NCBI GenBank assembly: GCA_018664075.1
Contig: JABJOY010000024.1
Span: 1 to 64,000 of the forward strand
Direction: 5' to 3'
DNA length: 64,000 nt
From: Porticoccaceae bacterium
GTDB lineage: Bacteria > Pseudomonadota > Gammaproteobacteria > Pseudomonadales > Porticoccaceae
Shown: piece after piece, positions 45,174-54,328 of the stretch
How the letters are laid out: each line of letters begins with the position of its first letter
Position numbering within the stretch: position 1 is the first letter of the stretch
The notes under the pieces: model-generated
The model's database searches: none
The model's input: the letters and a program-made list of their open reading frames with translations, nothing else
What the model was told of the DNA's origin: nothing
Translations under genes and position numbers: made by a program

Positions 45174-46295
45174 ATGACCCATGCCCTCTATGCCTTGCCC
45201 CATTCATTATATTCAGGCCGAGCCCGCTCCTACCTGATTAAAAACAATATTCCCTTCCAGGAGTTTTCCTGTGGCCATGAGAGTTTTAAAGCGGAGATTG
45301 TGGCCGAAGCCAAGCTGGCTACCATTCCGGTACTGCGCACCGAAGAGGGGCAGGTGATTCGCGATGGCGCTGCTATTATTGAGTATTTCGAAGCGGCTAA
45401 CGGTCGCCCCTGTCTGCCGGCAACGCCAAAGCAGCAAATTGTCAGTGGGCTTTTTGATCTGATTGGTGCCGAGGGCCTGCTGCGTCCCGCCATGCATTAT
45501 CGCTGGAATTTTCCCGAGGAGAATCTGTCTTTTTTGCACTACCACTTTTTTCATTCGCAGCGCGACCATCCAGAGCGCGAGGCTAAAACTCAACATATGA
45601 TGGATAAGATGCGCTATGCAGCCACTGTATTTGGGGTTACTGATGATAGCCGCGAGCTGGTAGAGGCTCTGTACATGGAGTTTTTACTGGCTCTGGATAA
45701 GCATTTTGAACAGTACCCCTATCTGTTGGGTTGGAAACCCTGCATAGGTGACTTTGGTTTATTGGCGCCGCTTTTTGCTCATCTGGGTCGCGACCCAAAG
45801 CCATTACAGATAATGCAGCAGCAGGCTGTACATGTGTATCGCTGGGTGGAACGTATGAATCGTTCAAATCAGGATGTCCCGGAGTACTATAATGCGGGCT
45901 CTGGCTTTCTGGCAGATGATCAGATTCCGGATACCTTGCTGGCAGTGCTGCGCGCTGCGGCGCAAGATTTTCTGCCCGAGACCAGAGCTGCTGCACAGTC
46001 TATTAATGGCTGGCTAGCGGACAACCCTGCGGCCAGGGGCGATAGGGCCTCGCGTTACTTGGGGCAGAATGAAGGCAAAGCCCACTTTGTGGTGCGCGGG
46101 CAGAGCTTTGAGACCGGCGCCCAACCTTACAGATTTTTCCAGCTACAGATAGTTCAGGATGCCTATAAATCGTGCGATGACGCTGAGCGTGCCGGCATAG
46201 AGACTATGCTGGATTCTTGTGGGCTGCAGGAGTTGCTGACTATTGAGCTCGACCGGCGGCTGGAGCAGCGGGATAATTTGGAGGTCTGGGTCTAG
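45174..46295 (+). CDS. Glutathione S-transferase family protein with long C-terminal extension (copy 2)
   Basis: 373 aa. The N-domain begins LYALPHSLYSGRARSYLIKNNIPFQEFSC and continues to TIPVLRTEEGQVIRDGAAIIEYFEAAN, a normal GST pattern. The helical domain includes AMHYRWNFPE and YPYLLGWKPCIGDFGLLAPLFAHLG. An extension of about 110 residues ends RFFQLQIVQDAYKSCDDAE followed by RAGIETMLDSCGLQELLTIEL, which parallels the end of the GST at 38073. It is the last gene of the operon that begins with the tandem HCCA-like gene and starts 27 bases after the sulfatase. Confidence 0.8.
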   Translation: MTHALYALPHSLYSGRARSYLIKNNIPFQEFSCGHESFKAEIVAEAKLATIPVLRTEEGQVIRDGAAIIEYFEAANGRPCLPATPKQQIVSGLFDLIGAEGLLRPAMHYRWNFPEENLSFLHYHFFHSQRDHPEREAKTQHMMDKMRYAATVFGVTDDSRELVEALYMEFLLALDKHFEQYPYLLGWKPCIGDFGLLAPLFAHLGRDPKPLQIMQQQAVHVYRWVERMNRSNQDVPEYYNAGSGFLADDQIPDTLLAVLRAAAQDFLPETRAAAQSINGWLADNPAARGDRASRYLGQNEGKAHFVVRGQSFETGAQPYRFFQLQIVQDAYKSCDDAERAGIETMLDSCGLQELLTIELDRRLEQRDNLEVWV

Positions 46296-46424
46296 CCTTG
46301 GCCTCTAAGCCCCTTTATTTCGCAACTCCATAGTCATTATTGGTTAAGGCATATCCAAGAGTGCTGGGTTACTATAAATCAGTTTTGAACGACTTTTGGT
46401 TAAAGGTTGATTCTAGTATTTTAT

Positions 46425-46443
46425 TTGGCACAATTAGTGCCAA
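46425..46443. promoter_or_regulatory. Perfect inverted repeat or sigma-54-type promoter upstream of the FadB-like gene
   Basis: TTGGCAC (46425-46431), AATTA, GTGCCAA (46437-46443) is a perfect 7+5+7 inverted repeat. The same bases contain GG (46427-46428) and GC (46439-46440) exactly ten apart with TGGCAC on the left, the core of a -24/-12 sigma-54 promoter, though the -12 element reads GTGCC rather than TTGCA. A sigma-70 reading is also possible, with TTGATT (46408-46413) and CACAAT 16 bases further on. Start of translation is at 46483. Confidence 0.5.
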
Positions 46444-46482
46444 TATATTCCCGTTAAGAAAATCTATTAAAAGGAGCAACGT

Positions 46483-48555
46483 ATGGTCGCGCTAACATCT
46501 ATGGTTGATTACAACGTCGAAGGGGGCGTTGCTGTATTAACTCTCAATAACCCCCCGGTTAATGCTCTGAGTCAGGGTGTTCGACAGGGTCTCAAAGAAG
46601 GTGTTGAAAAGGCGTTAGCCGATGACTCTGCCCAGGCAATAATGATCTTTTGTGAAGGCCGCACCTTTATTGCCGGTGCCGATATCTCCGAGTTTTCCTC
46701 TGGCCCTATGGAGCCTAATTTCCATGCGGTGCTGTCGACCATGGATGCATCTCCCAAGCCAATTGTTGCCGCAATTCACGGTACTGCTCTCGGCGGTGGT
46801 CTAGAAACTGCGCTGTGCTGTAACTACCGGGTTGCGGTGAGCAGTGCCAAGTTTGGTCTGCCGGAAGTGAATCTGGGTCTGTTGCCTGGCGCCGGTGGCA
46901 CCCAGCGATTGCCCCGTGTTGTTGGCGTAGAAAAAACCCTGGCCATGGTGACCTCTGGTGTCCCCATAGGTGCTGCTGAAGCCCATCAGCTGGGGCTGGT
47001 TGACCAGCTGGTTGAGGGTGACTTGCGCGCTGAAGCATTGGCCTTTGCCAAAGATAAGGCGGCTCAGGGCGGCTCTCATCCACGGGTGCGCGACAATGAT
47101 GACAAGTTGCAGAGTGCCAAAGATAACCCGGAAATTTTTGCAGCTACGCGCAAGATGCTGGCCCGTAAGACTCGCGGCTTTTTGGCCCCGGAATACAATA
47201 TTCGCTGTATTGAAGCGGCGGTTAATCAGCCCTTTGATGAGGGTTTAAAAACCGAGGGCAAACTCTTTGCTGAGCTAATGGCTGGCCCTCAGTCCCAGGC
47301 CCAACAGTATTTCTTTTTCTCTGAGCGTCAAGCAGGCAAGGTGCCGGGGCTATCAGATGATGCCAAAGAATTACCTATTGCCAAGGTGGGTGTTATTGGC
47401 GGTGGCCTGATGGGCGGAGGTATTTCCATGAACTTCGCCAATGTCGGTGTGCCTGTGATCATTGTGGAAACCAGTCAGGAAGCACTGGATCGCGGTCTGG
47501 GTACTATCCGCAAAAACTATGAAAACACTGCACGCAAAGGTCGTCTGACCGAAGAGGCCGTGGAGCAGCGCTGTGGCCTGATTCAGGGCACTGTGGATAT
47601 GGCCGACCTGGCTGACTGTGACCTGATTATCGAAGCTGTGTTTGAAAATATGGCGGTCAAAAAAGATATCTTTACTCGCCTAGATGAGATTGCCAAACAG
47701 GGCGCTATTCTTGCCTCAAACACCTCAGCGCTGGATCTCAATGAAATCGCCGCTGTGACCAGCAGGCCTGAGTCAGTGATTGGCCTGCATTTTTTCTCCC
47801 CAGCCAATGTTATGAAACTTCTTGAAGTGGTGCGCGGAGAAAAAACCTCTGACGATGTGATTAAAACCAGTATGGCGCTGGCCAAGCGCATTCGCAAAGT
47901 GGCGGTGCTTGTAGGTGTTTGCCCGGGCTTTGTAGGCAACCGTATTTTATTTCCACGCCAGATTGAAGCCAGCAAGCTGGCCCTTGAAGGCGCGCCGATC
48001 GAGCAGGTGGACAAGGTGCTATTTGATTTTGGCTTCCCAATGGGAGCATTCCAGATGGGTGATCTGGCCGGCCTGGATCTGGGTTGGGATAAAGATAACT
48101 CCGACCCAATGGATGTTAAGGATCGCCTCTGTGAACTGGGTCGCCGCGGTCAAAAGACCGCTGCAGGCTATTACGACTACGATGAAAAGCGCATGCCAAC
48201 ACCAGCTGCTGTGACTGCGGAACTGTTTGCCGAGGTTGCCGCAGCCCAGGGTATTATTCAGGGGGATATTTCCGATGAAGAGATTCTCGATCGCTGCCTG
48301 TTACCCATGATCAATGAGGGGGCAAAAATCCTCGACGAAGGTATTGCCGTGCGCGCCAGTGATATTGATGTGACCTATGTCTACGGCTATGGCTGGCCCG
48401 TCTATCGCGGTGGCCCCATGCACTATGCCAACAGTATGGGTCTGGATAAGGTGCTGGCAAAAATCAATCATTACCATGAGACCACAGGTGATGACTTCTG
48501 GGCGCCAAGCTCACTGCTGGTATCATTGGCAGAGCAGGGCAAGCGCTTTAAATAA
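46483..48555 (+). CDS. Bifunctional enoyl-CoA hydratase/3-hydroxyacyl-CoA dehydrogenase
   Basis: 690 aa. The crotonase domain (about residues 5-195) has [25 protein letters not shown] and [21 protein letters not shown] with [20 protein letters not shown]. The NAD-binding dehydrogenase domain begins near 303 ([28 protein letters not shown]) and continues with [22 protein letters not shown]-terminal domains follow ([27 protein letters not shown]). This is the peroxisomal-type or FadB/FadJ-like layout for two steps of beta-oxidation. No thiolase is adjacent, so the substrate may be a specialised acyl-CoA. AAAAGGAG precedes the start. Confidence 0.92.
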   Translation: MVALTSMVDYNVEGGVAVLTLNNPPVNALSQGVRQGLKEGVEKALADDSAQAIMIFCEGRTFIAGADISEFSSGPMEPNFHAVLSTMDASPKPIVAAIHGTALGGGLETALCCNYRVAVSSAKFGLPEVNLGLLPGAGGTQRLPRVVGVEKTLAMVTSGVPIGAAEAHQLGLVDQLVEGDLRAEALAFAKDKAAQGGSHPRVRDNDDKLQSAKDNPEIFAATRKMLARKTRGFLAPEYNIRCIEAAVNQPFDEGLKTEGKLFAELMAGPQSQAQQYFFFSERQAGKVPGLSDDAKELPIAKVGVIGGGLMGGGISMNFANVGVPVIIVETSQEALDRGLGTIRKNYENTARKGRLTEEAVEQRCGLIQGTVDMADLADCDLIIEAVFENMAVKKDIFTRLDEIAKQGAILASNTSALDLNEIAAVTSRPESVIGLHFFSPANVMKLLEVVRGEKTSDDVIKTSMALAKRIRKVAVLVGVCPGFVGNRILFPRQIEASKLALEGAPIEQVDKVLFDFGFPMGAFQMGDLAGLDLGWDKDNSDPMDVKDRLCELGRRGQKTAAGYYDYDEKRMPTPAAVTAELFAEVAAAQGIIQGDISDEEILDRCLLPMINEGAKILDEGIAVRASDIDVTYVYGYGWPVYRGGPMHYANSMGLDKVLAKINHYHETTGDDFWAPSSLLVSLAEQGKRFK

Positions 48556-48585
48556 GTAACAAAATGACTAAAAAGGAGAGGGAAA

Positions 48586-49554
48586 ATGAAGACACGTATT
48601 ACAGAGCTGTTGGGTATTGAGCATCCGATTATTCAGGGCGGTATGCACCATGTCGGCCTGGCTGAGATGGCGGCTGCTGTATCCAATGCCGGCGGTTTGG
48701 GTATTATCACAGCTCTGACCCAGGGCACCCCAGAGAAGCTGGCGGCGGAAATTGCTCGCTGTAAAACTATGACCGACAAGCCCATTGGCGTGAATATCAC
48801 TTTTCTGCCCTCTATGACACCACCGGATTATCCAGGTCTGATTCAGGCGGTGATAGATGGCGGCGTAAAAATTGTTGAGACAGCTGGTAATAACCCTGCA
48901 CCTTATATGCCTGCGTTAAAAGAAGCTGGTATTAAAGTGATTCACAAATGCACCGCGGTTCGCCATGCCCTAAAAGCTGAGAAAGTGGGCTGCGATGCGG
49001 TATCGGTGGATGGCTTTGAATGTGGCGGCCACCCGGGTGAAGATGATATCCCCAACTTTATTCTGTTGCCCAGAGCTGCCGATGAACTGACCATTCCTTT
49101 TGTGTCTTCCGGTGGTATGGCCGATGCCCGCAGTCTGGTGGCCTCTCTGGCCATGGGTGCTGATGGTATGAATATGGGGACCAGATTTATTGCTACCAAA
49201 GAAGCGCCAGTCCATGACAATGTAAAAGCCGCTATTCTGGCTGCCAGTGAGTTGGATACCCGTCTCGTAATGCGCCCATTACGCAATACCGAGCGTGTGC
49301 TGAATAACCCTGCGGTAGAACGTTTGCTGGAGAAAGAAAAAGCCCTGGGTGCAGATATTAAAATCGACGATATCCTTCCGGAAGTGGCTGGTGTTTACCC
49401 GAAAATCATGAAAGAGGGTGATATGGATGCCGGTGCCTGGTCCTGTGGTATGGTGGCTGGACTGATCAATGATGTACCCACGGTACAGGAATTGATGGAC
49501 CGCATTATGTCTGAGGCGGACAGCCTGATTAAAGACCGTTTAGCTGGTCTTTAA
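48586..49554 (+). CDS. Nitronate monooxygenase/2-nitropropane dioxygenase-like flavoprotein
   Basis: 322 aa TIM barrel. The N-terminal ITELLGIEHPIIQGGMHHVGLAEMAAAVSNAGGLGIITA and the FMN segment VSVDGFECGGHPGEDDI, plus FVSSGGMADARSLVASLAMGADGMNMGTRF, identify the NMO/enoyl-reductase FMN family. Some members oxidise nitronates and others act as enoyl-ACP or enoyl-CoA reductases (FabK-like). The position between an enoyl-CoA hydratase/dehydrogenase and an ACAD10-like kinase favours an acyl-CoA role. Confidence 0.85.
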   Translation: MKTRITELLGIEHPIIQGGMHHVGLAEMAAAVSNAGGLGIITALTQGTPEKLAAEIARCKTMTDKPIGVNITFLPSMTPPDYPGLIQAVIDGGVKIVETAGNNPAPYMPALKEAGIKVIHKCTAVRHALKAEKVGCDAVSVDGFECGGHPGEDDIPNFILLPRAADELTIPFVSSGGMADARSLVASLAMGADGMNMGTRFIATKEAPVHDNVKAAILAASELDTRLVMRPLRNTERVLNNPAVERLLEKEKALGADIKIDDILPEVAGVYPKIMKEGDMDAGAWSCGMVAGLINDVPTVQELMDRIMSEADSLIKDRLAGL

Positions 49555-49593
49555 TAACCATAAAATAACAATATCAAAAAATAAGAAGGACTT

Positions 49594-50628
49594 ATGTCTG
49601 TAGTAGATACATTAGATGAGGCTCTCCTGGCCAGCTATTTAGAGGCCAATGTTGAGGAGTTTAAAGGCCCCTTAACCGCCAACAAATTTGCTGGCGGTCA
49701 GTCTAACCCCACGTTTAAAATTGATGCTGCCTCTGGCTCCTATGTGCTGCGTCGTCAGCCGCCGGGCAAGCTGCTCAAATCTGCCCATGCAGTGGATCGC
49801 GAGTATCGGGTTTTAGCGGCACTGGCCGATACCGATGTGCCTGTAGCCAGGGTCTATCACCTCTGTGAAGACCCGGAAGTGATAGGTTCCATGTTTTATA
49901 TTATGGAATTCTGTGATGGCAATGTGCACTGGGCATCGTCTCTGGAGGATGTTTCCAGTAATCAGCAGCGGGCCAAAATGTATGACGAGATGAGCCGGGT
50001 TATGGCGGCGATTCACTCGGTAGATCTTGAGAAAGTTGGACTCAGTGACTATGGTCGTCCGGGCAATTATTTCCAGCGCCAGTACGATCGCTGGTCTGCT
50101 CAGTACAAAGCATCCGAGTTAAAGCCGATCCCGGAGATGAATCAGGTGATTGAATGGCTGGGCAATAATATTCCTGAGGACGATGGCAAGGTGTCCCTGG
50201 TTCATGGCGACTACCGGCTGGATAACCTGATGTTTAGCGCAGACAATGAGCGCGTGATTGCAGTACTGGATTGGGAGCTGTCCACATTGGGCCATCCCTA
50301 TGCAGATCTGGCCTACCAGTGCATGGGCATGCGCCTGCCTTCAGGCAATGGCCCCGGTGCTTCCTCCGGGCTGCTTGGTGTAGATACTCAGGCATTGGGT
50401 ATCCCCAGTGAGCAGGACTATATCGACAGCTATTGCCAGCGTATGGGTATCGACAAACTGGATAACTGGAATTTCTATCTGGCGTTTAGTTTTTTCCGTT
50501 TAGCGGCTATTGCCCAGGGCGTAGCCAAGCGAGCGGCGGATGGCAATGCCTCCAGCAAGGCTGCCGGCGGCATTGCGACTTTGGTTCAGCCCATTGCTGC
50601 CAATGCTTTAGCCATTATTAACGGGTAG
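49594..50628 (+). CDS. Phosphotransferase family protein (APH/ACAD10-like)
   Basis: 344 aa. The kinase-like fold shows ANKFAGGQSNPTFKIDAASGSYVLRRQPPGKLL at the nucleotide-binding lobe, the catalytic loop LVHGDYRLDNLMF, the metal aspartate in VIAVLDWELSTLGHPYADLAYQCMG, and FYLAFSFFRLAAIAQGV. This is the subfamily often found with acyl-CoA dehydrogenases (ACAD10/11 kinase domain), where it phosphorylates 4-hydroxyacyl-CoAs for beta-oxidation. That role is consistent with the two preceding genes. It is the last gene of the three-gene set starting at 46483. Confidence 0.85.
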   Translation: MSVVDTLDEALLASYLEANVEEFKGPLTANKFAGGQSNPTFKIDAASGSYVLRRQPPGKLLKSAHAVDREYRVLAALADTDVPVARVYHLCEDPEVIGSMFYIMEFCDGNVHWASSLEDVSSNQQRAKMYDEMSRVMAAIHSVDLEKVGLSDYGRPGNYFQRQYDRWSAQYKASELKPIPEMNQVIEWLGNNIPEDDGKVSLVHGDYRLDNLMFSADNERVIAVLDWELSTLGHPYADLAYQCMGMRLPSGNGPGASSGLLGVDTQALGIPSEQDYIDSYCQRMGIDKLDNWNFYLAFSFFRLAAIAQGVAKRAADGNASSKAAGGIATLVQPIAANALAIING

Positions 50629-50820
50629 CAGGCTCAGTAGTGGATGGCAGCAGTATGGCCATCATTAACCCTGTGACGCCATCAACAGTGGCAGGGTAGG
50701 GAATTGGTCGGGCGCCCATGTGCTAGATAGCCGGAGCACAGCCTGTCTCAGACGCCAGATATACAAAATAGTAAAAAATCTCTATCATTAGTGCTCCTGT
50801 GTCTATCTGGAAATCAAGCT
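50629..50820 (+). other. Gap between the phosphotransferase gene and cysC
   Basis: 192 bases without a gene. GATGGC (50643-50648) and GCCATC (50658-50663) can form a small hairpin, but no T tract follows, so it is not a convincing terminator. The stretch from 50760 is AT-rich and contains TATCAT (50784-50789), a possible -10 for cysC with no clear -35. Confidence 0.3.
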
Positions 50821-51441
50821 ATGACGGAACAAAAAGCCACCAATGTGCATTGGCACGACGGTGATATTACACGCGAGGATCGCGCCAGACTTCTCGGGCA
50901 AAAGGGGGCTACATTGTGGTTCACTGGATTGTCCGGCAGCGGCAAAAGTACAGTGGCTGTTGCACTGGAAAAGGTGCTGTATGAGCGAGGCAAGCTAACC
51001 TACCGTTTAGATGGCGATAATGTTCGTCTGGGGATCAATAAAAACCTTGGCTTCTCTGCCGATGATCGCACTGAAAATATTCGGCGCATAGGCGAAATTG
51101 CCAAGCTGTTTGTGGACTCGGGTGTGATTGCTCTCTCCAGTTTTATTAGCCCCTATGCTGCCGACCGGGATCGTGTCCGTGAGCTGCATATGGAGTCCGG
51201 CTGTGCTTTTATTGAAATATTTGTCGACTGCTCTCTCCAGGCTGCGGAGTCCCGGGACCCCAAAGGGCTCTATAAAAAGGCCCGTGCCGGAGAAATTAAG
51301 AACTTTACTGGTATCGATGATCCCTATGAGCCTCCACAGGCTGCGGAAATTCATTTGCGCACTGACAAGATGAGCCTTGAGCAAGAGGTCGCGGCTATCG
51401 TCGACTATCTGCTGGCACATGATTTGATCGCTGCGTCCTAA
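50821..51441 (+). CDS. cysC: Adenylylsulfate kinase
   Basis: 206 aa from ATG 50821. A GTG at 50791 would add ten residues that do not look like CysC. The P-loop GLSGSGKST is at residues 36-44, followed by the APS-binding LDGDNVRLGINKNLGFSADDRTENIRRIGEIAKLF and SFISPYAADRDRVRELH, then ARAGEIKNFTGIDDPYE. It phosphorylates adenylyl sulfate to PAPS. sat follows 43 bases downstream and supplies the substrate. Confidence 0.95.
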   Translation: MTEQKATNVHWHDGDITREDRARLLGQKGATLWFTGLSGSGKSTVAVALEKVLYERGKLTYRLDGDNVRLGINKNLGFSADDRTENIRRIGEIAKLFVDSGVIALSSFISPYAADRDRVRELHMESGCAFIEIFVDCSLQAAESRDPKGLYKKARAGEIKNFTGIDDPYEPPQAAEIHLRTDKMSLEQEVAAIVDYLLAHDLIAAS

Positions 51442-51484
51442 TTTACATTAAACTTTTTTCATCTACTTTTCAGGAGAACAACTT

Positions 51485-52675
51485 TTGATCAAGCCCCATG
51501 GCTCGGATACCCTCAATCCATTATTAGTCACTGACCCACAACAGCTACAAGCACTGCAGACTGAGGCAGAGTCGCTGCCCTCATTGCAGCTTAACTCCGC
51601 TGCCGCAGCCAATGCGGTGATGCTTGGAGCGGGCTACTTTAATCCCTTAGATGGTTATATGAATCTCGCCGATGCACTTGCTGTGGCAGAAAACCTGCAT
51701 ACAGTTGATGGTCTTTTCTGGCCTGTGCCTGTGCTTAATCTGGTAGAGGATGCCTCTGCAATTGCAGACGCAAGCCGCATAGCTCTGCGTGACCCGAACA
51801 CCGAGGGTAATCCAGTGATGGCAATTATGGATGTCAGCGCTATTGAGACGGTCAGCGGTGCCCAGATAGAGATGATGGCGCAACAGATATTTGCCACTAC
51901 TGATCCTGAACACCCTGGTGTGGCCACCTTTACAGGACTTGGGCGAAATCTGGTGTCAGGCAGTATTCAGGTGCTGAGCCTTAGTTATTTCCAGGCAGAC
52001 TTTCCGGATACCTTTAGAACAGCTGGCGAAATCCGCGATGAAATTGCCCAGCGCGGCTGGAATAAAGTCGTGGCCTTTCAGACCCGCAATCCAATGCATC
52101 GTGCCCATGAAGAGCTTTGTCATATGGCTATGGAGCGCTTGGAAGCAGATGGCGTGGTAGTGCATATGCTGCTGGGCAAATTAAAGCAGGGGGATATTCC
52201 CGCCTCAGTCCGAGATGACTGCATTCGCAAAATGGTTGAGCTCTATTTCCCAGCCAACTCTGTAATGGTGACCGGCTATGGCTTTGATATGCTCTATGCA
52301 GGTCCCAGAGAGGCTGTGCTCCACGCGGTATTTCGGCAGAATATGGGCTGTACCCATCTGATTGTGGGTCGCGATCACGCTGGTGTGGGTGACTATTATG
52401 GAGCCTTTGATGCCCAGACCATCTTTGCCGATAGAGTTCCGGCTGGCGCTTTGGAGATTGAAATCTTTAATGCGGACCACACTGCATTTTCCAAGAAACT
52501 TGGTCGTGTGGTGATGATGAATGAGGCGGACGACCATACCAAGGACGATTTTATTTTGCTCTCTGGCACTAAGGTGCGACAGATGCTGGGTGATGGTATT
52601 GCCCCGCCGCCGGAATTTTCCCGTCCTGAGGTGGCCCAGATATTGATGGATTACTACCAGCTTGAGAGTGCTTGA
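51485..52675 (+). CDS. sat: Sulfate adenylyltransferase (single-chain Sat type)
   Basis: 396 aa from TTG 51485, which has AGGAG at 51473-51477 with 7-base spacing. There is no ATG near the start of the conserved region. The PUA-like N-domain (LGAGYFNPLDGYMN) is followed by the nucleotidyltransferase with FQTRNPMHRAHEEL and GRDHAGVGDYYGAFDAQTIF. It makes adenylyl sulfate from ATP and sulfate as a homo-oligomer. Enterobacteria use the unrelated CysD/CysN for this step. Together with cysC it gives PAPS for assimilation or sulfation. Confidence 0.95.
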   Translation: MIKPHGSDTLNPLLVTDPQQLQALQTEAESLPSLQLNSAAAANAVMLGAGYFNPLDGYMNLADALAVAENLHTVDGLFWPVPVLNLVEDASAIADASRIALRDPNTEGNPVMAIMDVSAIETVSGAQIEMMAQQIFATTDPEHPGVATFTGLGRNLVSGSIQVLSLSYFQADFPDTFRTAGEIRDEIAQRGWNKVVAFQTRNPMHRAHEELCHMAMERLEADGVVVHMLLGKLKQGDIPASVRDDCIRKMVELYFPANSVMVTGYGFDMLYAGPREAVLHAVFRQNMGCTHLIVGRDHAGVGDYYGAFDAQTIFADRVPAGALEIEIFNADHTAFSKKLGRVVMMNEADDHTKDDFILLSGTKVRQMLGDGIAPPPEFSRPEVAQILMDYYQLESA

Positions 52676-52740
52676 TCGATAGAGACCCTGGGCTGCAGGA
52701 CAATACTGGTAATACTCAGAATAACGAATTTAGAGGCACC

Positions 52741-53697
52741 GTGACCAACTACGATATTTTTAATGGCGACGCTGACGGTATCTGCGCTCTTGTGCAGCTG
52801 CGTCTGGCTGAGCCCAGAAAAGCGCAGTTGGTCACTGGGGTAAAACGGGATATTAACCTGTTGAAACAGGTTGATGCTCAGGCAGGAGACCGCCTTACTG
52901 TCCTCGATATTTCCATGGATAAAAATCGTGATGATCTGCATCGCGCTTTAAATGCCGGTGCCGAGGTTTTTTATGTAGACCACCATTTTGCCGGTGAGGT
53001 GCCTGCCTTTGCGTCGCTGAGGTCAATGATTAATGAGGCGCCCGATGTCTGCACCAGCTTGCTGATCAATCATTATTTACGCGGTGCCCATGTCAACTGG
53101 GGCATTGTGGGTACCTTTGGTGACAACCTGAAAAAGACTGCTCTGGGCATGGCCAAGAATACTCAGCTCAATGACGAGCAGTTAGGTCTTCTTGAGCGTC
53201 TGGGTATCTATATTAATTACAATGGCTACGGCTCCGATATTACAGAGCTATATTTCCATCCCGCGGAGCTCTACCAGCTAGCGTCTGAGTATGCCAACCC
53301 ATTGGATTTTATCAGTGCAGGGGCCCATGCCTTTGAGCGCCTGGAGACTGGCTACCATGCGGATCTCAGTCTGGCCCAGTCGGTGCCGCCATTGACGGTC
53401 ACTGATGCCATTGCCGTTTTTGAATTACCTGATATGCCTTGGGCTCGACGGGTAGGTGGTGTGTTCAGCAATGACCTTACCAACCAAAACCCGGATCGCG
53501 CCCATGCAGTGATAACCGCTAAACCCAATGGTAATTATTTGGTTAGCCTGCGCGCGCCCTTAAATAATAAGCAAGGTGCAGCAACACTGTGCCGACAGTT
53601 TCCTACCGGAGGTGGTCGCGAGGCTGCCGCTGGTATTAATGATTTGCCTGCTGATATGCTGGAGCAGTTTATTAACTTGTTCAGACAGGCCTATTGA
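52741..53697 (+). CDS. DHH-family phosphoesterase
   Basis: 318 aa from GTG 52741 with AGAGG seven bases upstream. The open frame begins at 52672, overlapping sat, but the conserved sequence starts here. Metal-binding motifs are [10 protein letters not shown] (residues 8-17), LDISMD (D56) and DHH at 80-82. A C-terminal DHHA1-like segment [11 protein letters not shown] replaces the usual GGGH by GGGR. DHH proteins of the NrnA type cleave nanoRNA and dephosphorylate 3'-phosphoadenosine 5'-phosphate (PAP). The position directly after sat and cysC makes a PAP-clearing role attractive, but this is inference. Confidence 0.8.
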   Translation: MTNYDIFNGDADGICALVQLRLAEPRKAQLVTGVKRDINLLKQVDAQAGDRLTVLDISMDKNRDDLHRALNAGAEVFYVDHHFAGEVPAFASLRSMINEAPDVCTSLLINHYLRGAHVNWGIVGTFGDNLKKTALGMAKNTQLNDEQLGLLERLGIYINYNGYGSDITELYFHPAELYQLASEYANPLDFISAGAHAFERLETGYHADLSLAQSVPPLTVTDAIAVFELPDMPWARRVGGVFSNDLTNQNPDRAHAVITAKPNGNYLVSLRAPLNNKQGAATLCRQFPTGGGREAAAGINDLPADMLEQFINLFRQAY

Positions 53698-53707
53698 GGA
53701 ATTCTCC

Positions 53708-54187
53708 ATGACTGATCGTCCCTTTTCTATTTTAGGTATTCAACAGATTGCTGTTGGTGGTACAGATAAACAGCAACTGCGCAGTTTTTGGGTAGACCTA
53801 CTGGGCCTCAGTTACCGAGAGACCTTTGTCAGTGAAAGCGAGAATGTGGATGAAGATATCTGTGAGATGGGTGCCGGTGACTTTGCGGTGGAAGTAGATC
53901 TGATGCAGCCGCTGGATGCAGATAAAAAACCACGTGTTGATATCCCTGCGTTAAATCATGTGGGCCTGTGGGTGGATAATCTTGCTGCAGCGGTGGACTG
54001 GCTGACTGAGCAGGGTCTGCGTTTTACCCCCGGTGGTATCCGCAGTGGCGCCGCTGGTTACGATGTCTGCTTTGTGCATCCCAAAGGCAATGATGAGTTC
54101 CCTCTGAGCTCTCAGGGCGTGCTGGTGGAACTGGTGCAGGCGCCAGATTCGGTTATCAACGCCTACAAAGTACTTGCTGAAGCTTAA
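53708..54187 (+). CDS. VOC (glyoxalase/dioxygenase) family protein
   Basis: 159 aa from ATG 53708 with GAGGA at 53696-53700. The frame extends upstream to 53576 but that part overlaps the DHH gene. Two paired beta-alpha-beta-beta-beta units are visible: [27 protein letters not shown] and [25 protein letters not shown], ending with VLVELVQAP. The metal ligands would be Q, E, H and E rather than the usual H, E, H, E. The substrate is unknown. It is 10 bases after the DHH gene and may be co-expressed. Confidence 0.8.
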   Translation: MTDRPFSILGIQQIAVGGTDKQQLRSFWVDLLGLSYRETFVSESENVDEDICEMGAGDFAVEVDLMQPLDADKKPRVDIPALNHVGLWVDNLAAAVDWLTEQGLRFTPGGIRSGAAGYDVCFVHPKGNDEFPLSSQGVLVELVQAPDSVINAYKVLAEA

Positions 54188-54328
54188 AATCACGTAAATT
54201 CAATGGTTTAGGGTGCAATCTGTAGTACTTTTCTGTAAGCTGCGCGCCATTCTGGACCATCCCACGAATTCAATTTATCTTTGCCACTCAGGTCCAAAGT
54301 CGGCATACCTCAATTAAAAGACGATTTT

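Noticed and set aside
50643-50663. GATGGC/GCCATC hairpin as a terminator of the phosphotransferase gene
   Set aside because: A nine-base loop, a stem of six and no following T run. It is too weak to call.
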